From: Asparagopsis taxiformis
Lineage: Eukaryota; Rhodophyta; Florideophyceae; Bonnemaisoniales; Bonnemaisoniaceae
Direction: 5' to 3'
Assembly (NCBI GenBank): GCA_030407315.1
Contig: JALQPE010000211.1
Span: 124,001-188,000 of the forward strand
DNA: 64,000 nt
Shown: positions 9,879 to 19,494 of the stretch, piece by piece
Layout of the letters: each line of letters begins with the position of its first letter
Position numbering within the stretch: the stretch's first letter is position 1
Made by a program: the position numbers and the translations under genes
Notes under the pieces: model-generated
The model's database searches: none
Told to the model about the DNA's origin: nothing
What the model saw: the letters and a program-made list of their open reading frames with translations, nothing else

Positions 9879-10003
9879 TGCGATATGCGTCATAAATGAA
9901 AATACTCTGTACCACATCTACTTCAATTATGTCGACTTCAACTCATTGAAGCTCACATAATGCACATTTACCCAAACCTCATTCCACCGAGGACCAATTC
10001 ATG

Positions 10004-10589
10004 CTATCTACTCGTCTTGACTGATTCGGGTATGTCGACGGGAGACACTCTGTCACATGCTCGTCTCGCATTATCCAATGATATACTTCCATCGACTACC
10101 AATTGCCGTAGCTCGATTCGCAATGTTGCTGCCTCTTGCTGAACCCCTTTCAAATCCTTGGTGAGCACTTCAGTATCTGAGACTATCTGAGAAGAGTTTG
10201 CAGAATCTGTTCTACAGCCTTGTTTCGAAAAAAATGCTTCTAGCAACGTACATGCACCTAATCTAAAAATTACAATCCATAAACCAAGCTTTCCGAAAGC
10301 CTTGTCAGCACATCAAAGAGACGCACGTCATGCAATTGAACGATTCCCCAACGTACAAGAATCCCGCTTCTGATGCGGCCTTAGCCCCTGCAGCAAAGCC
10401 TTCATCGAAACCGCTCTGAAGATGAGCCTCTCGCGCCGGCTCGGCGTTGTCTCGTATCCCAGCTTTCACATGTGGCCGCCGTAGCGCCTCCCATTCTCTT
10501 TGCCGATTTTCAGACTCGAACTGGTCGTTGTCTTGGTCTCCGAAAAAATCATCGTCATTGTGTTGAGTGTCTGACGCTGAAGGTTCCAT
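10004..10589 (-). CDS. YAE1: YAE1-family adaptor for cytosolic Fe-S protein assembly
   Basis: Two exons, 10357-10589 and 10004-10262, separated by a 94-nt intron (donor GTACGT, acceptor TTTTTAG), encoding 163 residues. The join restores the deca-GX3 motif: GFDEGFAAGAKAASEAG then FLLGACTLLEAFF. This spacing of Gly every fourth residue is the signature of Yae1/Lto1 proteins. The preceding EWEALRRPHVKAGIRDN segment fits YAE1 better than LTO1. In yeast and human, YAE1 with LTO1 recruits the ribosome recycling ATPase ABCE1/Rli1 to the CIA machinery. The acidic N-terminus (DDDFFGDQDND) is also usual. The C-terminal half is a predicted helix of low conservation. Confidence 0.85.
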
Positions 10590-10983
10590 TTTTAAGGTCA
10601 GCTTCGAGGCGACTGCGGATAGACCAATCTGCTGGCGTAATAGATCTTCATCCTATCTGCTCCTCGTAGATATATTCGTACTTGTAAATTAACCAAAAAA
10701 CCGGGACATATATGAGACACGCTAATACTTCCAGTTTTTCGGGCTGAGATTGGCTTCGAGGTTCCTGCTTTATCCAACACGTTGATCATCAATATCGCGG
10801 GTTGTCGCACAGCTGAGCTACAAGTACGGCAGGTACTACAAGGGATCGCGCAAGTATCGCTTCCCATGCGCTTCACAGCAATTCTGTCGGCCAGAATGCT
10901 GAGCCAAACCAAATACATCAGAGATACGACGCTTTTACACGATCTGAAATTATTCTCTTGCGGCAACGAATGCAACAAAATGC
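10590..10983. other. Intergenic between YAE1 and SELO
   Basis: About 390 bp between two minus-strand genes, so it carries the 3' end of SELO and the promoter of YAE1. Open frames on both strands show no conserved family features. No RNA gene or repeat recognised. Confidence 0.35.
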
Positions 10984-12798
10984 TCAACTGCTACAACTAT
11001 TTACAGAAACGCCCTTCTTTGCCGCCCAAGTCGGTGGCTTCTTGGTATACTTCTCCATACCTTCCTGTTCATCGTAAGGTCTCTTCAAGAGCTCATATAA
11101 CCGGCGAACTTCACTATAATCACCCTTTTCAGCAAGTTCAATGGCAGCCTGTGCCATGTAGTTCCTCAAAATGTACACAGGGTTCGCTCTATTCATAATT
11201 TTCACACGATCGCTATCATCCATGTCATCACTCTTCAGTCTGTCCACATATTTTGCCAACCATGCTGACCACAAATCGCAAGATGCTTCCCCGTCGCACA
11301 AAGAAAGTGATTTGCACCACTCTAGACATTCAGCAGCCGAAGAAGATGCTGAAATTTGAGCAAGAGCTCGCCATGTGTTTGTATGGTCTGCCTTTGAGTC
11401 AGCCATGCGGTCCAGAAATTCTTCGAGTAGTTCCTGATCTTTGCTTGATTCGATAGTACGAAGACCGAGTTTCCTTGCCATTACTTCGTTATACGACTCT
11501 TTAAACGTTGCCTCAAATCCCAACACAATTCTCTGCATATGCTCCGTACCACATAGCGGAACCATAGCCTTGGCAAATTGCAGAATATTCCAGTGAGCGA
11601 CGTTCGGCTGAGTTGCAAATTTGTATCTTCGACCAGGTAGATCTGTTGTATTCGGTGTATAATCAGGATCGTACGTGTCGAGGTATCCGTACGGTCCATA
11701 ATCAATGGTTAGTCCGAGAATGGAGAAATTATCCGTATTCATGACGCCATGAACAAATCCTACACCTTGCCACATAGCAACCATCTTCGCATTGGCGTTC
11801 ACAACCTTCTCCACGAAGGCCGTGTATTTATTCGGTGCATCAACATCAATCTTCGACGGCATGTCCTTCAATTCTGGAAAATGGTATTCAATAGCGTAAT
11901 CTGCTATCGCGCGAAGCAAATCCTCGTCATTCCTCCACTCTGGCAGCTGAAAGTTTCCAAGCCGCAAAAAAGAAGGTGCAACTCTCGCAACGACAGCACC
12001 CGGTTCCATTTGTGGACTTCCCTCATAAAACATGTCGCGAATTATACCAGCACCTGTGCCAACTAAGGATAACGCCCTTGTGGTGGGCACTCCGAGGTGG
12101 AACATGGCTTCAGAGCACAGAAACTCACGAACAGAAGACCTTAGAACGGCCCTTCCGTCGGCAAAACGAGAATACGGTGTTTTTCCTGCACCTTTGAGTT
12201 GAATCTCCCAACGTTCTCCAGCCTTGTTAACGTACTCACCCATCGAAATAGCGCGACCGTCACCAAGCTGACCGGCCCAATTACCAAACTGATGTCCGCC
12301 ATAGCATGCAGCGTACGTGTCCATGCCGGGCCAGAGCGAGCCAAAGCCACCAAGAACGTCTATAATATTTTTCTCCTCCTCTGCGCTCGGCATCTGTGGT
12401 GGCAAATCAAAAAGCTGTGCGGCAGCATCACTCCATGCAATAAGTGCTTTTTCCAGTACGGGCTCCCCACGTTCGCCACTACGAACTTGGCCCTTTTCCA
12501 GTGCATCCTTCCAGACGGATGAGACGTCATCTATAGACGGGTCGGTAGGTTTCACTCGGGAGAAGGCGGCTTTATAGACCTGGCGGGTTTCATTGTTGGT
12601 CTCTGGGTCAGCCGGAAGAGAATCGGTGAATGTCGCTTGGAATTTCAATTGCGCAATTCCGAGATTTTGTGATGTGGCCGCGGACATTAGAGTTGGTGCA
12701 CAAGTTTGAGATGAGGTGCGGATGAAGAGTAATGGGAGACTGATGAACGTTAGAGCGTGGCGACTGACGGTTCTACTACAGCTTTGCACTAGTCGCAT
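10984..12798 (-). CDS. SELO: SelO/YdiU family protein adenylyltransferase, cysteine form
   Basis: 604 residues. An arginine-rich N-terminus (MRLVQSCSRTVSRHALTFISL) suggests a mitochondrial presequence. The pseudokinase core shows GMDTYAACYGGHQFGNWAGQLGDGRA, the KGAGKTPYSRFADGRAVLRSS loop, REFLCSEAMFHLGVPTTRAL and MNTDNFSILGLTIDYGPYG, all characteristic of the SelO/YdiU family. Family members transfer AMP from ATP to Ser, Thr or Tyr of target proteins and affect redox homeostasis. The C-terminus reads NSCSS followed by TGA: Cys stands where animal SelO has selenocysteine (U-S-S end). The first ATG at 12796-12798 is used; another Met lies at residue 38. Confidence 0.95.
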   Translation of the reverse strand: MRLVQSCSRTVSRHALTFISLPLLFIRTSSQTCAPTLMSAATSQNLGIAQLKFQATFTDSLPADPETNNETRQVYKAAFSRVKPTDPSIDDVSSVWKDALEKGQVRSGERGEPVLEKALIAWSDAAAQLFDLPPQMPSAEEEKNIIDVLGGFGSLWPGMDTYAACYGGHQFGNWAGQLGDGRAISMGEYVNKAGERWEIQLKGAGKTPYSRFADGRAVLRSSVREFLCSEAMFHLGVPTTRALSLVGTGAGIIRDMFYEGSPQMEPGAVVARVAPSFLRLGNFQLPEWRNDEDLLRAIADYAIEYHFPELKDMPSKIDVDAPNKYTAFVEKVVNANAKMVAMWQGVGFVHGVMNTDNFSILGLTIDYGPYGYLDTYDPDYTPNTTDLPGRRYKFATQPNVAHWNILQFAKAMVPLCGTEHMQRIVLGFEATFKESYNEVMARKLGLRTIESSKDQELLEEFLDRMADSKADHTNTWRALAQISASSSAAECLEWCKSLSLCDGEASCDLWSAWLAKYVDRLKSDDMDDSDRVKIMNRANPVYILRNYMAQAAIELAEKGDYSEVRRLYELLKRPYDEQEGMEKYTKKPPTWAAKKGVSVNSCSS

Positions 12799-13351
12799 CG
12801 TCCGGTAATGAATAGGAGACGGTTGACGCTTTTATGCGGGTTGCGTACAAGAGAGAATTGTTGTGTCCAGTTGGAGAAATCGTTCGGTTCGAGAGCCTTC
12901 TATACACTTGAGCTGTCCGCACAAAATCTCTTCGAACGTTTTGGCATCCCCTGTGACAATTATGAGACAAAATAATTTGTGCATATTTCAAGAGTTGACA
13001 GCTGTTGAGATAAGAATTCATTGGCTGAGAACCACCATTCATGTCTTTTGTGGGAGCTGGCTTTCATATCTGTCCGTGGGATAGATAGGACTTCCACCAA
13101 TGAAGCACACAACAGTTTTTTCATGTCCATTTGCCGAAACGACCTTGCCCACCTTTTATACCAATTATCAACATCTCTACACATAGATACATCCATTAGC
13201 CTAAGCAATCTCTTAGTTCTTGACGCACAATGAGGTACGATGATGAGCAGTTGTTTCTAATAACTACACCTTCTTTAACAATATACTAACAGATGTACTC
13301 ATTGCATGTCGAAGTGGCAACAACAATTTCTTGAACAACCTCAACAACTTA
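12799..13351. other. Divergent intergenic region upstream of SELO
   Basis: About 550 bp. It contains the SELO promoter and the 5' part of the small gene that follows. A TACTAAC-type sequence just before an AG (13282-13292, atactaacag) looks like a branch point and acceptor. The frame is open from 13293 into the small ORF, so a short upstream exon may exist here. Confidence 0.35.
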
Positions 13352-13540
13352 ATGGCAGCCGGTCCTCCCAAAAAGCCAGTCGGTCTCGTGAAAAAACCTG
13401 CTCAAGGCGCTGACGAGGCTGACAGCATTCCTCGTGAACCCTCGGAGGCACAAAAGAAACTAGTCAACATCATGACATCTACAGCTGCTGCAGCGGCAGC
13501 GAAGCCCAACTCCACTGAGCAGGGGAATAAGGTCGAATAA
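13352..13540 (+). CDS. Small protein of unknown function, possibly the second exon of a two-exon gene
   Basis: From the ATG at 13352 the frame gives 62 residues (MAAGPPKKPVGLVKKPAQGAD...), with Pro-Lys repeats (PPKKPVGLVKKP), a helix-like EPSEAQKKLVNIMTSTAAAAAA and a charged end. The frame is open upstream to a good acceptor at 13291-13292 (atactaacag), giving an extra VLIACRSGNNNFLNNLNNL. An exon ATGATGAGCA at 13239-13248 with donor GTTGTT would join in frame, but the intron would be only about 44 nt, shorter than any other here. No family recognised. Confidence 0.45.
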   Translation: MAAGPPKKPVGLVKKPAQGADEADSIPREPSEAQKKLVNIMTSTAAAAAAKPNSTEQGNKVE

Positions 13541-13752
13541 CGAGCACATATCGTCTTCTCAGCCGTATTCAGGAGGAATATGGAAGCTTCCTGAAACAGC
13601 AGTTGTTTAATAACAAGTCATACTCTCAACTTTTCTTTACTCGGCGGCTTGAACTATCTTGACTAAAACTCTAGAGTAATGGAAAATTGCTTCACCACAG
13701 TTAGCTTTGACTATTTCCCGCCAGAACTTCGTGTTTCTTAAAATGTCGACCG

Positions 13753-16700
13753 TTATCGACGACGTGGCTTGACTTTCTTTCGTACCCTACTCCGTGCCTG
13801 CTTGTTTTTCTCTTCTAAAACATATGGATCGCACTGTTCTTCTGCAGGTTTGCCCTCGCTTTCAGAGCCAGAAAATTCAAGGGAATCCATTTCATCCAAC
13901 GCCATTGCCGCGCTGTTTTCCGCGCTTCGTCTCGCCTTCTTGCGTGGATTGCGAGTCTCAGGCGCTTCAATAGAAACATGGTCGTCACTTTTCTCACTTT
14001 GAGAAACCTTCTGAGACCTCATCATGCGACTATGTTCCTCTCGCCTTTGCCTTTTCGAAGAGCGACCACGAGATTCATATCTTGACCGAGATAGTCCATC
14101 GTGCCTTCTACCGTTATCCTCAGCTTCAAACTCGGATTCTTCCACTGGAGCCAAGTCTTCGCTCTCGTGTATCTTTTTTACATCTTGGTCATCGCGATTT
14201 CTTTTCTCTCGCCGAACGTGCCTCTGAGAACCACATTTAAGTTTCATATCTTCCTCCGTCCTTGTTTTGATGCTCTTCACAGGACTGATTTCAGAATTCG
14301 TGGACTTCAATCTTGATTTCCGAGCCCTTCCACTGTGGCTTTCGGGTAAAGATGATGGTGATTCATCTGGTACGAGTGTGGCACGTTCCAAATCAGCGTC
14401 CAAGTTACGCTTCGATGGAGGAACTCTATTATTCGTCCTTTCCGGCAGCTCCACTCTCTTTGGACTTGAGTATATTGATAATTCCCCTGATGGAGCAGTA
14501 ATATCTTCTCGTTTCACTCGTCTACTCCTATCCGAATACGAAAATCCTGCCCTCGACATTGCTGCTTGCCGCCGCCTTCGACTAGAGCGTATGGGCGTCG
14601 ATGTTTGCTTACTTTCAGTATCCTCTTCATCGGAAATAATGATGACATCGTCTTGCTCACGCACTGCGGTAGAGTCGGTCCAAACAGCTGTTTCTAGAGA
14701 TTTTTGCAGTCTCAACACCTCTGAAAGTCGCTTTCTCGTATCTGTAGAGTTAGAGGACTCCCTAGGCTCTTGTTTGATTCGTCTCCGGACCAATCTTTCC
14801 TTTTTTGATTTTGTTGGCGTAGGTGTTTTTGCTCTTCCTCGTCGAGATTTCCCAGAGTTAACTTCATCAGTTTCCCCCTCGGAGTTGGGGACTTCAGATC
14901 TTTTCATCTCTGTTTGCTTCGATTTCATTGAATCTAGCAGTGGTGATCTGTCTGAAGAACTGTCCACAGGTGTTCGCTCTACTTTGCTTCGTTCATCTGC
15001 GTGCTCGTGTATTGCATTCCCTTTTTCATGAACGTGATTCAGTTCTGTATTTCCCAAGTTTCTACGCATGGACGCAAAATTCCCTTGCTTGTGTTCTAGC
15101 TTTCCAGAGACACACACCTCGTCATCTGTTAAGGATGAGGGATTGACTTGAGCAGATTTTGCTTCTTCACCTTGAATTTTAAATCTTACTGGTCTGGAAT
15201 ATTGTTTCCTTTTCGCGCTACGTGTTTGCAACGCTGACCCTGGAGAGGACACTGCGTCTCCGGTAGCACGATTACCTTGGACTTGATTTTCATCATTACC
15301 AAGTTCACTGGAATTTAAGGCCTTTGCAAGTTGAAAACTTGCACTCAGTTTGTCCTTACCTGCCTCACCACCTCCAATTGAAGACAAATTCTGTGCTGCA
15401 AGTCTGGCCTCCTCTGAGCGGGATAATTCTACCGCTGCAGGCTTAAAGCGCCGCTTTTTCTTCATGTTACGAGACTGTGGAGTAGAGCTCAAAGAGCGCT
15501 TCATCTCTTTAGCTGCAACATTTTTGTTCGGAGAACTTTCTCCAGGAATGTGTTTACCAACATCTTTTCTAGATGTCCCTCCACTTTCTGATGTCTTTCC
15601 GACTTCATTTTGCACGCGGGTGGGTCTTTGCTCGACGGGCTTGACAGTTTCAATTTGATCTGCAGATGGAATATCTACACAACACAAGTTCATCTGGAAC
15701 ACTTGCATAGATAAAGGTGCTTTAGCAACAGTAGTTTCACATTCAACAGGCTGAGTATCCAGTTTCGCATGCCTTACGCGTCGCTTTTTTCCCACAATGC
15801 GTGGCTCTGGGGTTGAACTTTGAGATCGCATTATATCATGTGAAGCAGTACTTGCTTCCTCATTTGAACATTTTCCACCGTCAGAGCTATCGACGTCTAC
15901 CGGAAGTAGTCTTCCGTTACCTTTGCTGGGCATCTTTTGTACATCGTACCGTATTGCATCGGGTGCCGGTTTCAAGGAATCCAAAATTTGCGCCCCATCC
16001 ATACCGGGTTTACCTTCGGGGTGCATGTTTGTCTTGTCCTTTTGCAAAAATGATTGGTTCTTTGCAGCAGCAGTGTTTCCCCCATCAGGCAGGTTTCTAA
16101 CCTTCGGCTGCTTGGGGTGTCTCTTTTTTCTTACGCTTCGTTGTTCAGGTGTTGAACTTCGGGAGCGCGTGCTTTGTCTTTCGGGGACGTTAGCGTTCTG
16201 TTCACTCGCTTCATTGTCGTGCGTATCGAAAATTGCAGTTGGTATGCTTGTTTGAGACGCCTTGGGCTTTTTTTGTTCCCCTTCCCTGTGTGGTTTCACA
16301 TCCGATTGCATTGCAGTGTGGCGCTCTGATGCAGTATGTACAGCCGGACGTTTCGGCGACGCGAATAACAATCGCCGACTCGAAGAGGTCGCGGCAGGGG
16401 TTTTGGATTGTGCAACGCTGATGGAACTGTCAGGTCGCGAGAACTTATACTTTGATTCATGAACAGTTGAACTACAGATGTTATCGGCAGCACGCAATAC
16501 GTGGTCGTGTAAACGCTCAGTGTGGATAGCAGTATCATCCAGCGCGCACTCACCCTTCGCAACTTGAAGAGCTGCTGTTGCAGCGCGAACTGCGAGCGGT
16601 GGAACGGATTCTGATAGGCGCTTTATTGCAGAAGCCGTTCGGGATAATGGAAGTTGGACTGAGGGCGAGTGCAGTGAAATTGGCCGTGAGATGAGAGATG

Positions 16701-16791
16701 CGGGGTGCAACTCTGTCGAGTCAAACTTCAATTCTTGTACCTCTTTCTTTGGTCTATCGCAAGCACGCTTGGTTGCTCCGGTAGCAACCAT
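13753..16791 (-). CDS. Large basic, disordered nuclear protein with four degenerate S/T-P-plus-basic repeats and a SUMO-interaction-like motif
   Basis: 1012 residues with almost no hydrophobic core. Four degenerate units share a core resembling RSxSSTPxxRxxxKKRR: RSRSSTPEQRSVRKKRHPKQ (about 209-228), RSQSSTPEPRIVGKKRRVR (322-340), RSLSSTPQSRNMKKKRRFK (432-450) and SPGSALQTRSAKRKQYSRP (516-534), spaced about 85-113 residues. A further STPIRSSRRRR lies at 731-741. DDVIIISDEED (714-724) is a textbook SUMO-interaction motif: a hydrophobic core followed by acidic residues. The end is VRKKVKPRRR. The Ser/Thr-Pro sites beside basic clusters suggest proline-directed phosphorylation next to nuclear localisation signals. 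No homologous family recognised; a nuclear scaffold or chromatin protein is inferred. Confidence 0.75.
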   Translation of the reverse strand: MVATGATKRACDRPKKEVQELKFDSTELHPASLISRPISLHSPSVQLPLSRTASAIKRLSESVPPLAVRAATAALQVAKGECALDDTAIHTERLHDHVLRAADNICSSTVHESKYKFSRPDSSISVAQSKTPAATSSSRRLLFASPKRPAVHTASERHTAMQSDVKPHREGEQKKPKASQTSIPTAIFDTHDNEASEQNANVPERQSTRSRSSTPEQRSVRKKRHPKQPKVRNLPDGGNTAAAKNQSFLQKDKTNMHPEGKPGMDGAQILDSLKPAPDAIRYDVQKMPSKGNGRLLPVDVDSSDGGKCSNEEASTASHDIMRSQSSTPEPRIVGKKRRVRHAKLDTQPVECETTVAKAPLSMQVFQMNLCCVDIPSADQIETVKPVEQRPTRVQNEVGKTSESGGTSRKDVGKHIPGESSPNKNVAAKEMKRSLSSTPQSRNMKKKRRFKPAAVELSRSEEARLAAQNLSSIGGGEAGKDKLSASFQLAKALNSSELGNDENQVQGNRATGDAVSSPGSALQTRSAKRKQYSRPVRFKIQGEEAKSAQVNPSSLTDDEVCVSGKLEHKQGNFASMRRNLGNTELNHVHEKGNAIHEHADERSKVERTPVDSSSDRSPLLDSMKSKQTEMKRSEVPNSEGETDEVNSGKSRRGRAKTPTPTKSKKERLVRRRIKQEPRESSNSTDTRKRLSEVLRLQKSLETAVWTDSTAVREQDDVIIISDEEDTESKQTSTPIRSSRRRRQAAMSRAGFSYSDRSRRVKREDITAPSGELSIYSSPKRVELPERTNNRVPPSKRNLDADLERATLVPDESPSSLPESHSGRARKSRLKSTNSEISPVKSIKTRTEEDMKLKCGSQRHVRREKRNRDDQDVKKIHESEDLAPVEESEFEAEDNGRRHDGLSRSRYESRGRSSKRQRREEHSRMMRSQKVSQSEKSDDHVSIEAPETRNPRKKARRSAENSAAMALDEMDSLEFSGSESEGKPAEEQCDPYVLEEKNKQARSRVRKKVKPRRR

Positions 16792-17100
16792 GGCTCAAGC
16801 ATTTGATCGCATGAAATGGCTACGAATTTGGTCGCGGATGAGGCATGAGTGGGGAATGATGCTGAGAAATCGACAGTTCAAAGACGCGGGAAAATCCGTA
16901 ATTCTGAAAAATCTATTCCTTACGGATCACCTGTTTCTTATTCGTCACACACGTGTGTAAATGAAACAAGACTCGAAATAACTCTTGCGGTCTGCGAGTA
17001 ATGCCTCTCTAGCAACAGATGGTCTACTCTGGTCTGGCAGCTTGACACCGCAATCTCAAGCTCAACGAGTTGACTTGCCTCAATTATCAAACACTGCGCA
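16792..17100. other. Divergent intergenic region
   Basis: About 310 bp between the repeat protein and the SEL1-repeat gene. It carries both promoters. No element recognised. Confidence 0.3.
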
Positions 17101-18768
17101 ATGGCAAGTATCGTGAGATGTTGTTGTCGCGCTCTCAGATACAATTCATTCTCGTACAAGCCGTATCAACGACACCTGCCAGCAGAATACTCATATCGTC
17201 ATTTTCACCACATCCCTTCAGCATTTGCTGCAAAATTTGAAGATACAAATCCAGCAGCGATAGAAGCAGAATCCTTATTACCTCAGATTGAGTCAGAAAG
17301 TTCTTCACCACCCGTCGAATTGCTCTCAAGGGTTGTTCAATTGGCCCAATCAGCCTCAAACCAAGGAAGCCCACGTGGAAAGACCATCCTAGGTTCCCTC
17401 TATCGCGAGGGTGTTGGAGTTGATAAAGATCATACAGCAGCAGTTCGTCTCTTCGGTGATGCTGCCGCTGAAGGTGATCCAATTGCACAATGCAGCCTGG
17501 GGAGCTTACTCTTAGAGCGTGTCAACGAAAAGAGGCGTAATCAAGATGGAACACAAATTTCAGCTACTGAGCTTTTCGTCGACATTGACCAAGATGGCAA
17601 GCCTCATGCGCGCATTGAACTTGAAACAGAAGACGGTAAGCCGCTGAAGGATGCACCCACTCCGGCGGAACTGGTTAGACGTGTGAGAAAGGCGAGAAAG
17701 AAAGCGGGATTCACAGATGACCAATCGAAGGAGTTTGCAGACTACGAACGGCAGCAGGCGGAGGAAAAGCTTGTTCGCGAACGAAAGGTAGCTATGGATT
17801 GGTTGCAGAAAGCAGTGGCGCAAGGCAATGATACAGCTATGGTTGTGCTCGGCAATGAAATGTTGCAGGAAGATGCACACAAAGCCATAGAGTTCTATGA
17901 AAAAGCTGTCAAGTCGAGTCGTAACACGGACGCATATTTCAACTTGGGCCAGATATACACCAACGGGACGGATGAAATTAAGGTCAATGAGCAAGTTGCG
18001 CTCAAAAATTTTGCTATGGCAGCTCAACTAGGTGATGCTAGTGCACAGTTCTACCTTGGACATTTATATCGTGTTGGATCAGAGTATGTGCAAGTTGACA
18101 TGGCTTCTAGTCGTCAATACTTGGAATTAGCCGTCGAGCAGGGCCACCCAGCTGCTTTTTTTTATCTTGCAGTCATGCACAGGGACGGGGAGGCGGGGCT
18201 CGAAAAAAGTGAGGGGGTGTTCCGCAGATATACCACTGAATCTGCTAAGCTTGGCTACGGCCCTGCGAATGAGTGTCTTGGTGATATGTATTATAAAGGG
18301 ACTCACGGGGTTGACGTAGATTTTAAGAAATCACTCATGTACTTCACGGAAGCTGGAAAATTGGGCGAAAGCGACGCTCTTTGTTCAGCTGCTGCTATGC
18401 ATTTTCATGGACATGGTACTACACGGGACCAACATCAAGCGTTTCTACTATACCAAGAAGCAGCGCAATTGGGAAGTATCCGAGCGCTGCGTAATATTTC
18501 ATCAATGTACTTTCACGGTCATGGCGTACCCACCAACAAGAAAGTCGCTGAACAATTCCTAAAAATGGCGGACGAGACAGAGAAGGAGCAACAGAAAGCC
18601 GCTAATGAGCATGAACAATCAGGGATTAAAACTGCTGAAGCTCCAAAGCATCCGATGGCTGATATTCCTAAAGAACTTGTGGATCCATCTCTTGACTCCT
18701 CTGCAGGTTTTTTCGCTCCAGATGTTCCTGAGGGCACACCAGCACTGAAAAAAGAATCTGGCAAGTAA
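17101..18768 (+). CDS. SEL1-like (TPR-related) repeat protein, probably mitochondrial
   Basis: 555 residues. The N-terminal 40 residues are rich in Arg, His and Tyr with no acidic residues (MASIVRCCCRALRYNSFSYK...), like a mitochondrial presequence. SEL1 repeats start at about residue 98 (LYREGVGVDKDHTAAVRLFGDAAAEGDPIAQCSLG), break for a charged helical insert (about 140-235), and resume to about residue 500, with clear units ending YFHGHGVPTNKKVAEQFLKMA. About eight or nine repeats in all. SEL1 arrays form superhelical scaffolds that bind partner proteins. The tail is Lys/Glu and Pro rich. The specific function cannot be read; a mitochondrial assembly or membrane scaffold is one possibility. 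Confidence 0.85.
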   Translation: MASIVRCCCRALRYNSFSYKPYQRHLPAEYSYRHFHHIPSAFAAKFEDTNPAAIEAESLLPQIESESSSPPVELLSRVVQLAQSASNQGSPRGKTILGSLYREGVGVDKDHTAAVRLFGDAAAEGDPIAQCSLGSLLLERVNEKRRNQDGTQISATELFVDIDQDGKPHARIELETEDGKPLKDAPTPAELVRRVRKARKKAGFTDDQSKEFADYERQQAEEKLVRERKVAMDWLQKAVAQGNDTAMVVLGNEMLQEDAHKAIEFYEKAVKSSRNTDAYFNLGQIYTNGTDEIKVNEQVALKNFAMAAQLGDASAQFYLGHLYRVGSEYVQVDMASSRQYLELAVEQGHPAAFFYLAVMHRDGEAGLEKSEGVFRRYTTESAKLGYGPANECLGDMYYKGTHGVDVDFKKSLMYFTEAGKLGESDALCSAAAMHFHGHGTTRDQHQAFLLYQEAAQLGSIRALRNISSMYFHGHGVPTNKKVAEQFLKMADETEKEQQKAANEHEQSGIKTAEAPKHPMADIPKELVDPSLDSSAGFFAPDVPEGTPALKKESGK

Positions 18769-18895
18769 TGGAGGACTGTTTACATCTCACATAGCGAATT
18801 TAACACCCTGTACAACACATAAGAACGAATAGAAATATATAGTTAGATCTCAGTTCATAATGTCGAAAGCGAAACAGTGTATGTAAATATATGCT

Positions 18896-19494
18896 CTATC
18901 GTACCAAAGCTTCATCTCCGTCTCCTCGAACGATCACGCATTTTCCGATTGATTCGAGCGCTTGAAATGCCTTCATCGTCGTGTCGAGCTCAAGGTCATG
19001 AAATTCTGCCAGAAGGGTACATGCATGTTAGTCACCATCAACATACAGCTCATGAAACATGTTTGTGAGCAATTCAACTTACCATATCCCATGGTCGCAG
19101 CCCCCTTTCTAATTTCATGGACTGTCAAAAGCTGACCATTGCGACCAGTGGCGTCAATCCATTGATAGATTAACTCACCCCATTCGCTGGGTCTGCGCCA
19201 AAACACCAGACATCGCTTATGGTCTGGATCCCACTCACCATCGCCGCGAGATACAAGCTGGCCCAAGAAATAACGAATATCATCGTCAGAGAGACGACGA
19301 TCAATGCCTGGGTTAAAAAATAACTGTGACTCCTTGGCTGTAGCAACATCTAGCCAAAATATTCGATGAACGCGACAATAGTCGCGTATTAGATCACACC
19401 ATAGCTCAATTTGTCGATTTCTAGTGACCTCAACCGGCTGGCGCGTAAACGAAGGCGGAAAGGAGTGGAATGGCGGAAAAGTGTATGCCATCAT
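18896..19494 (-). CDS. VPS25: ESCRT-II subunit VPS25
   Basis: Two exons, 19083-19494 and 18896-19005, with a 77-nt intron (GTAAGT...GGCAG), giving 173 residues, close to the 176 of human VPS25. The N-terminus AYTFPPFHSFPPSFTRQPVEVTRNRQIELWCDLI holds the FPPFF-like and PxxxTRxxQxxxW signature. Two winged helices follow, with the WDPDHKRCLVFWRRPSEWGELIYQWI segment. The second exon supplies EFHDLELDTTMKAFQALESIGKC, matching the family C-terminus. VPS25 (two copies with VPS22 and VPS36) links ESCRT-I to ESCRT-III through VPS20 in multivesicular body sorting. Start chosen at the double Met (19489-19494); the frame is open to 19575. Confidence 0.93.

Noticed and set aside
10984..10986. SELO terminal TGA as selenocysteine
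   Set aside because: The Sec position is already occupied by Cys in SCSS, so the TGA is a normal stop.
10598..10987. 129-codon minus-strand frame between YAE1 and SELO
   Set aside because: No family features or signal; it lies in a normal-sized intergenic gap.
13231..13292. Intron from ATGAG|GTACGA to atactaacag joined to the small ORF
   Set aside because: The join puts the downstream sequence out of the ORF frame and reaches a stop soon after.
14267..15031. 254-codon plus-strand frame
   Set aside because: Antisense shadow of the Ser/Arg-rich repeat protein; Ser/Leu-rich as expected from reversed codons.
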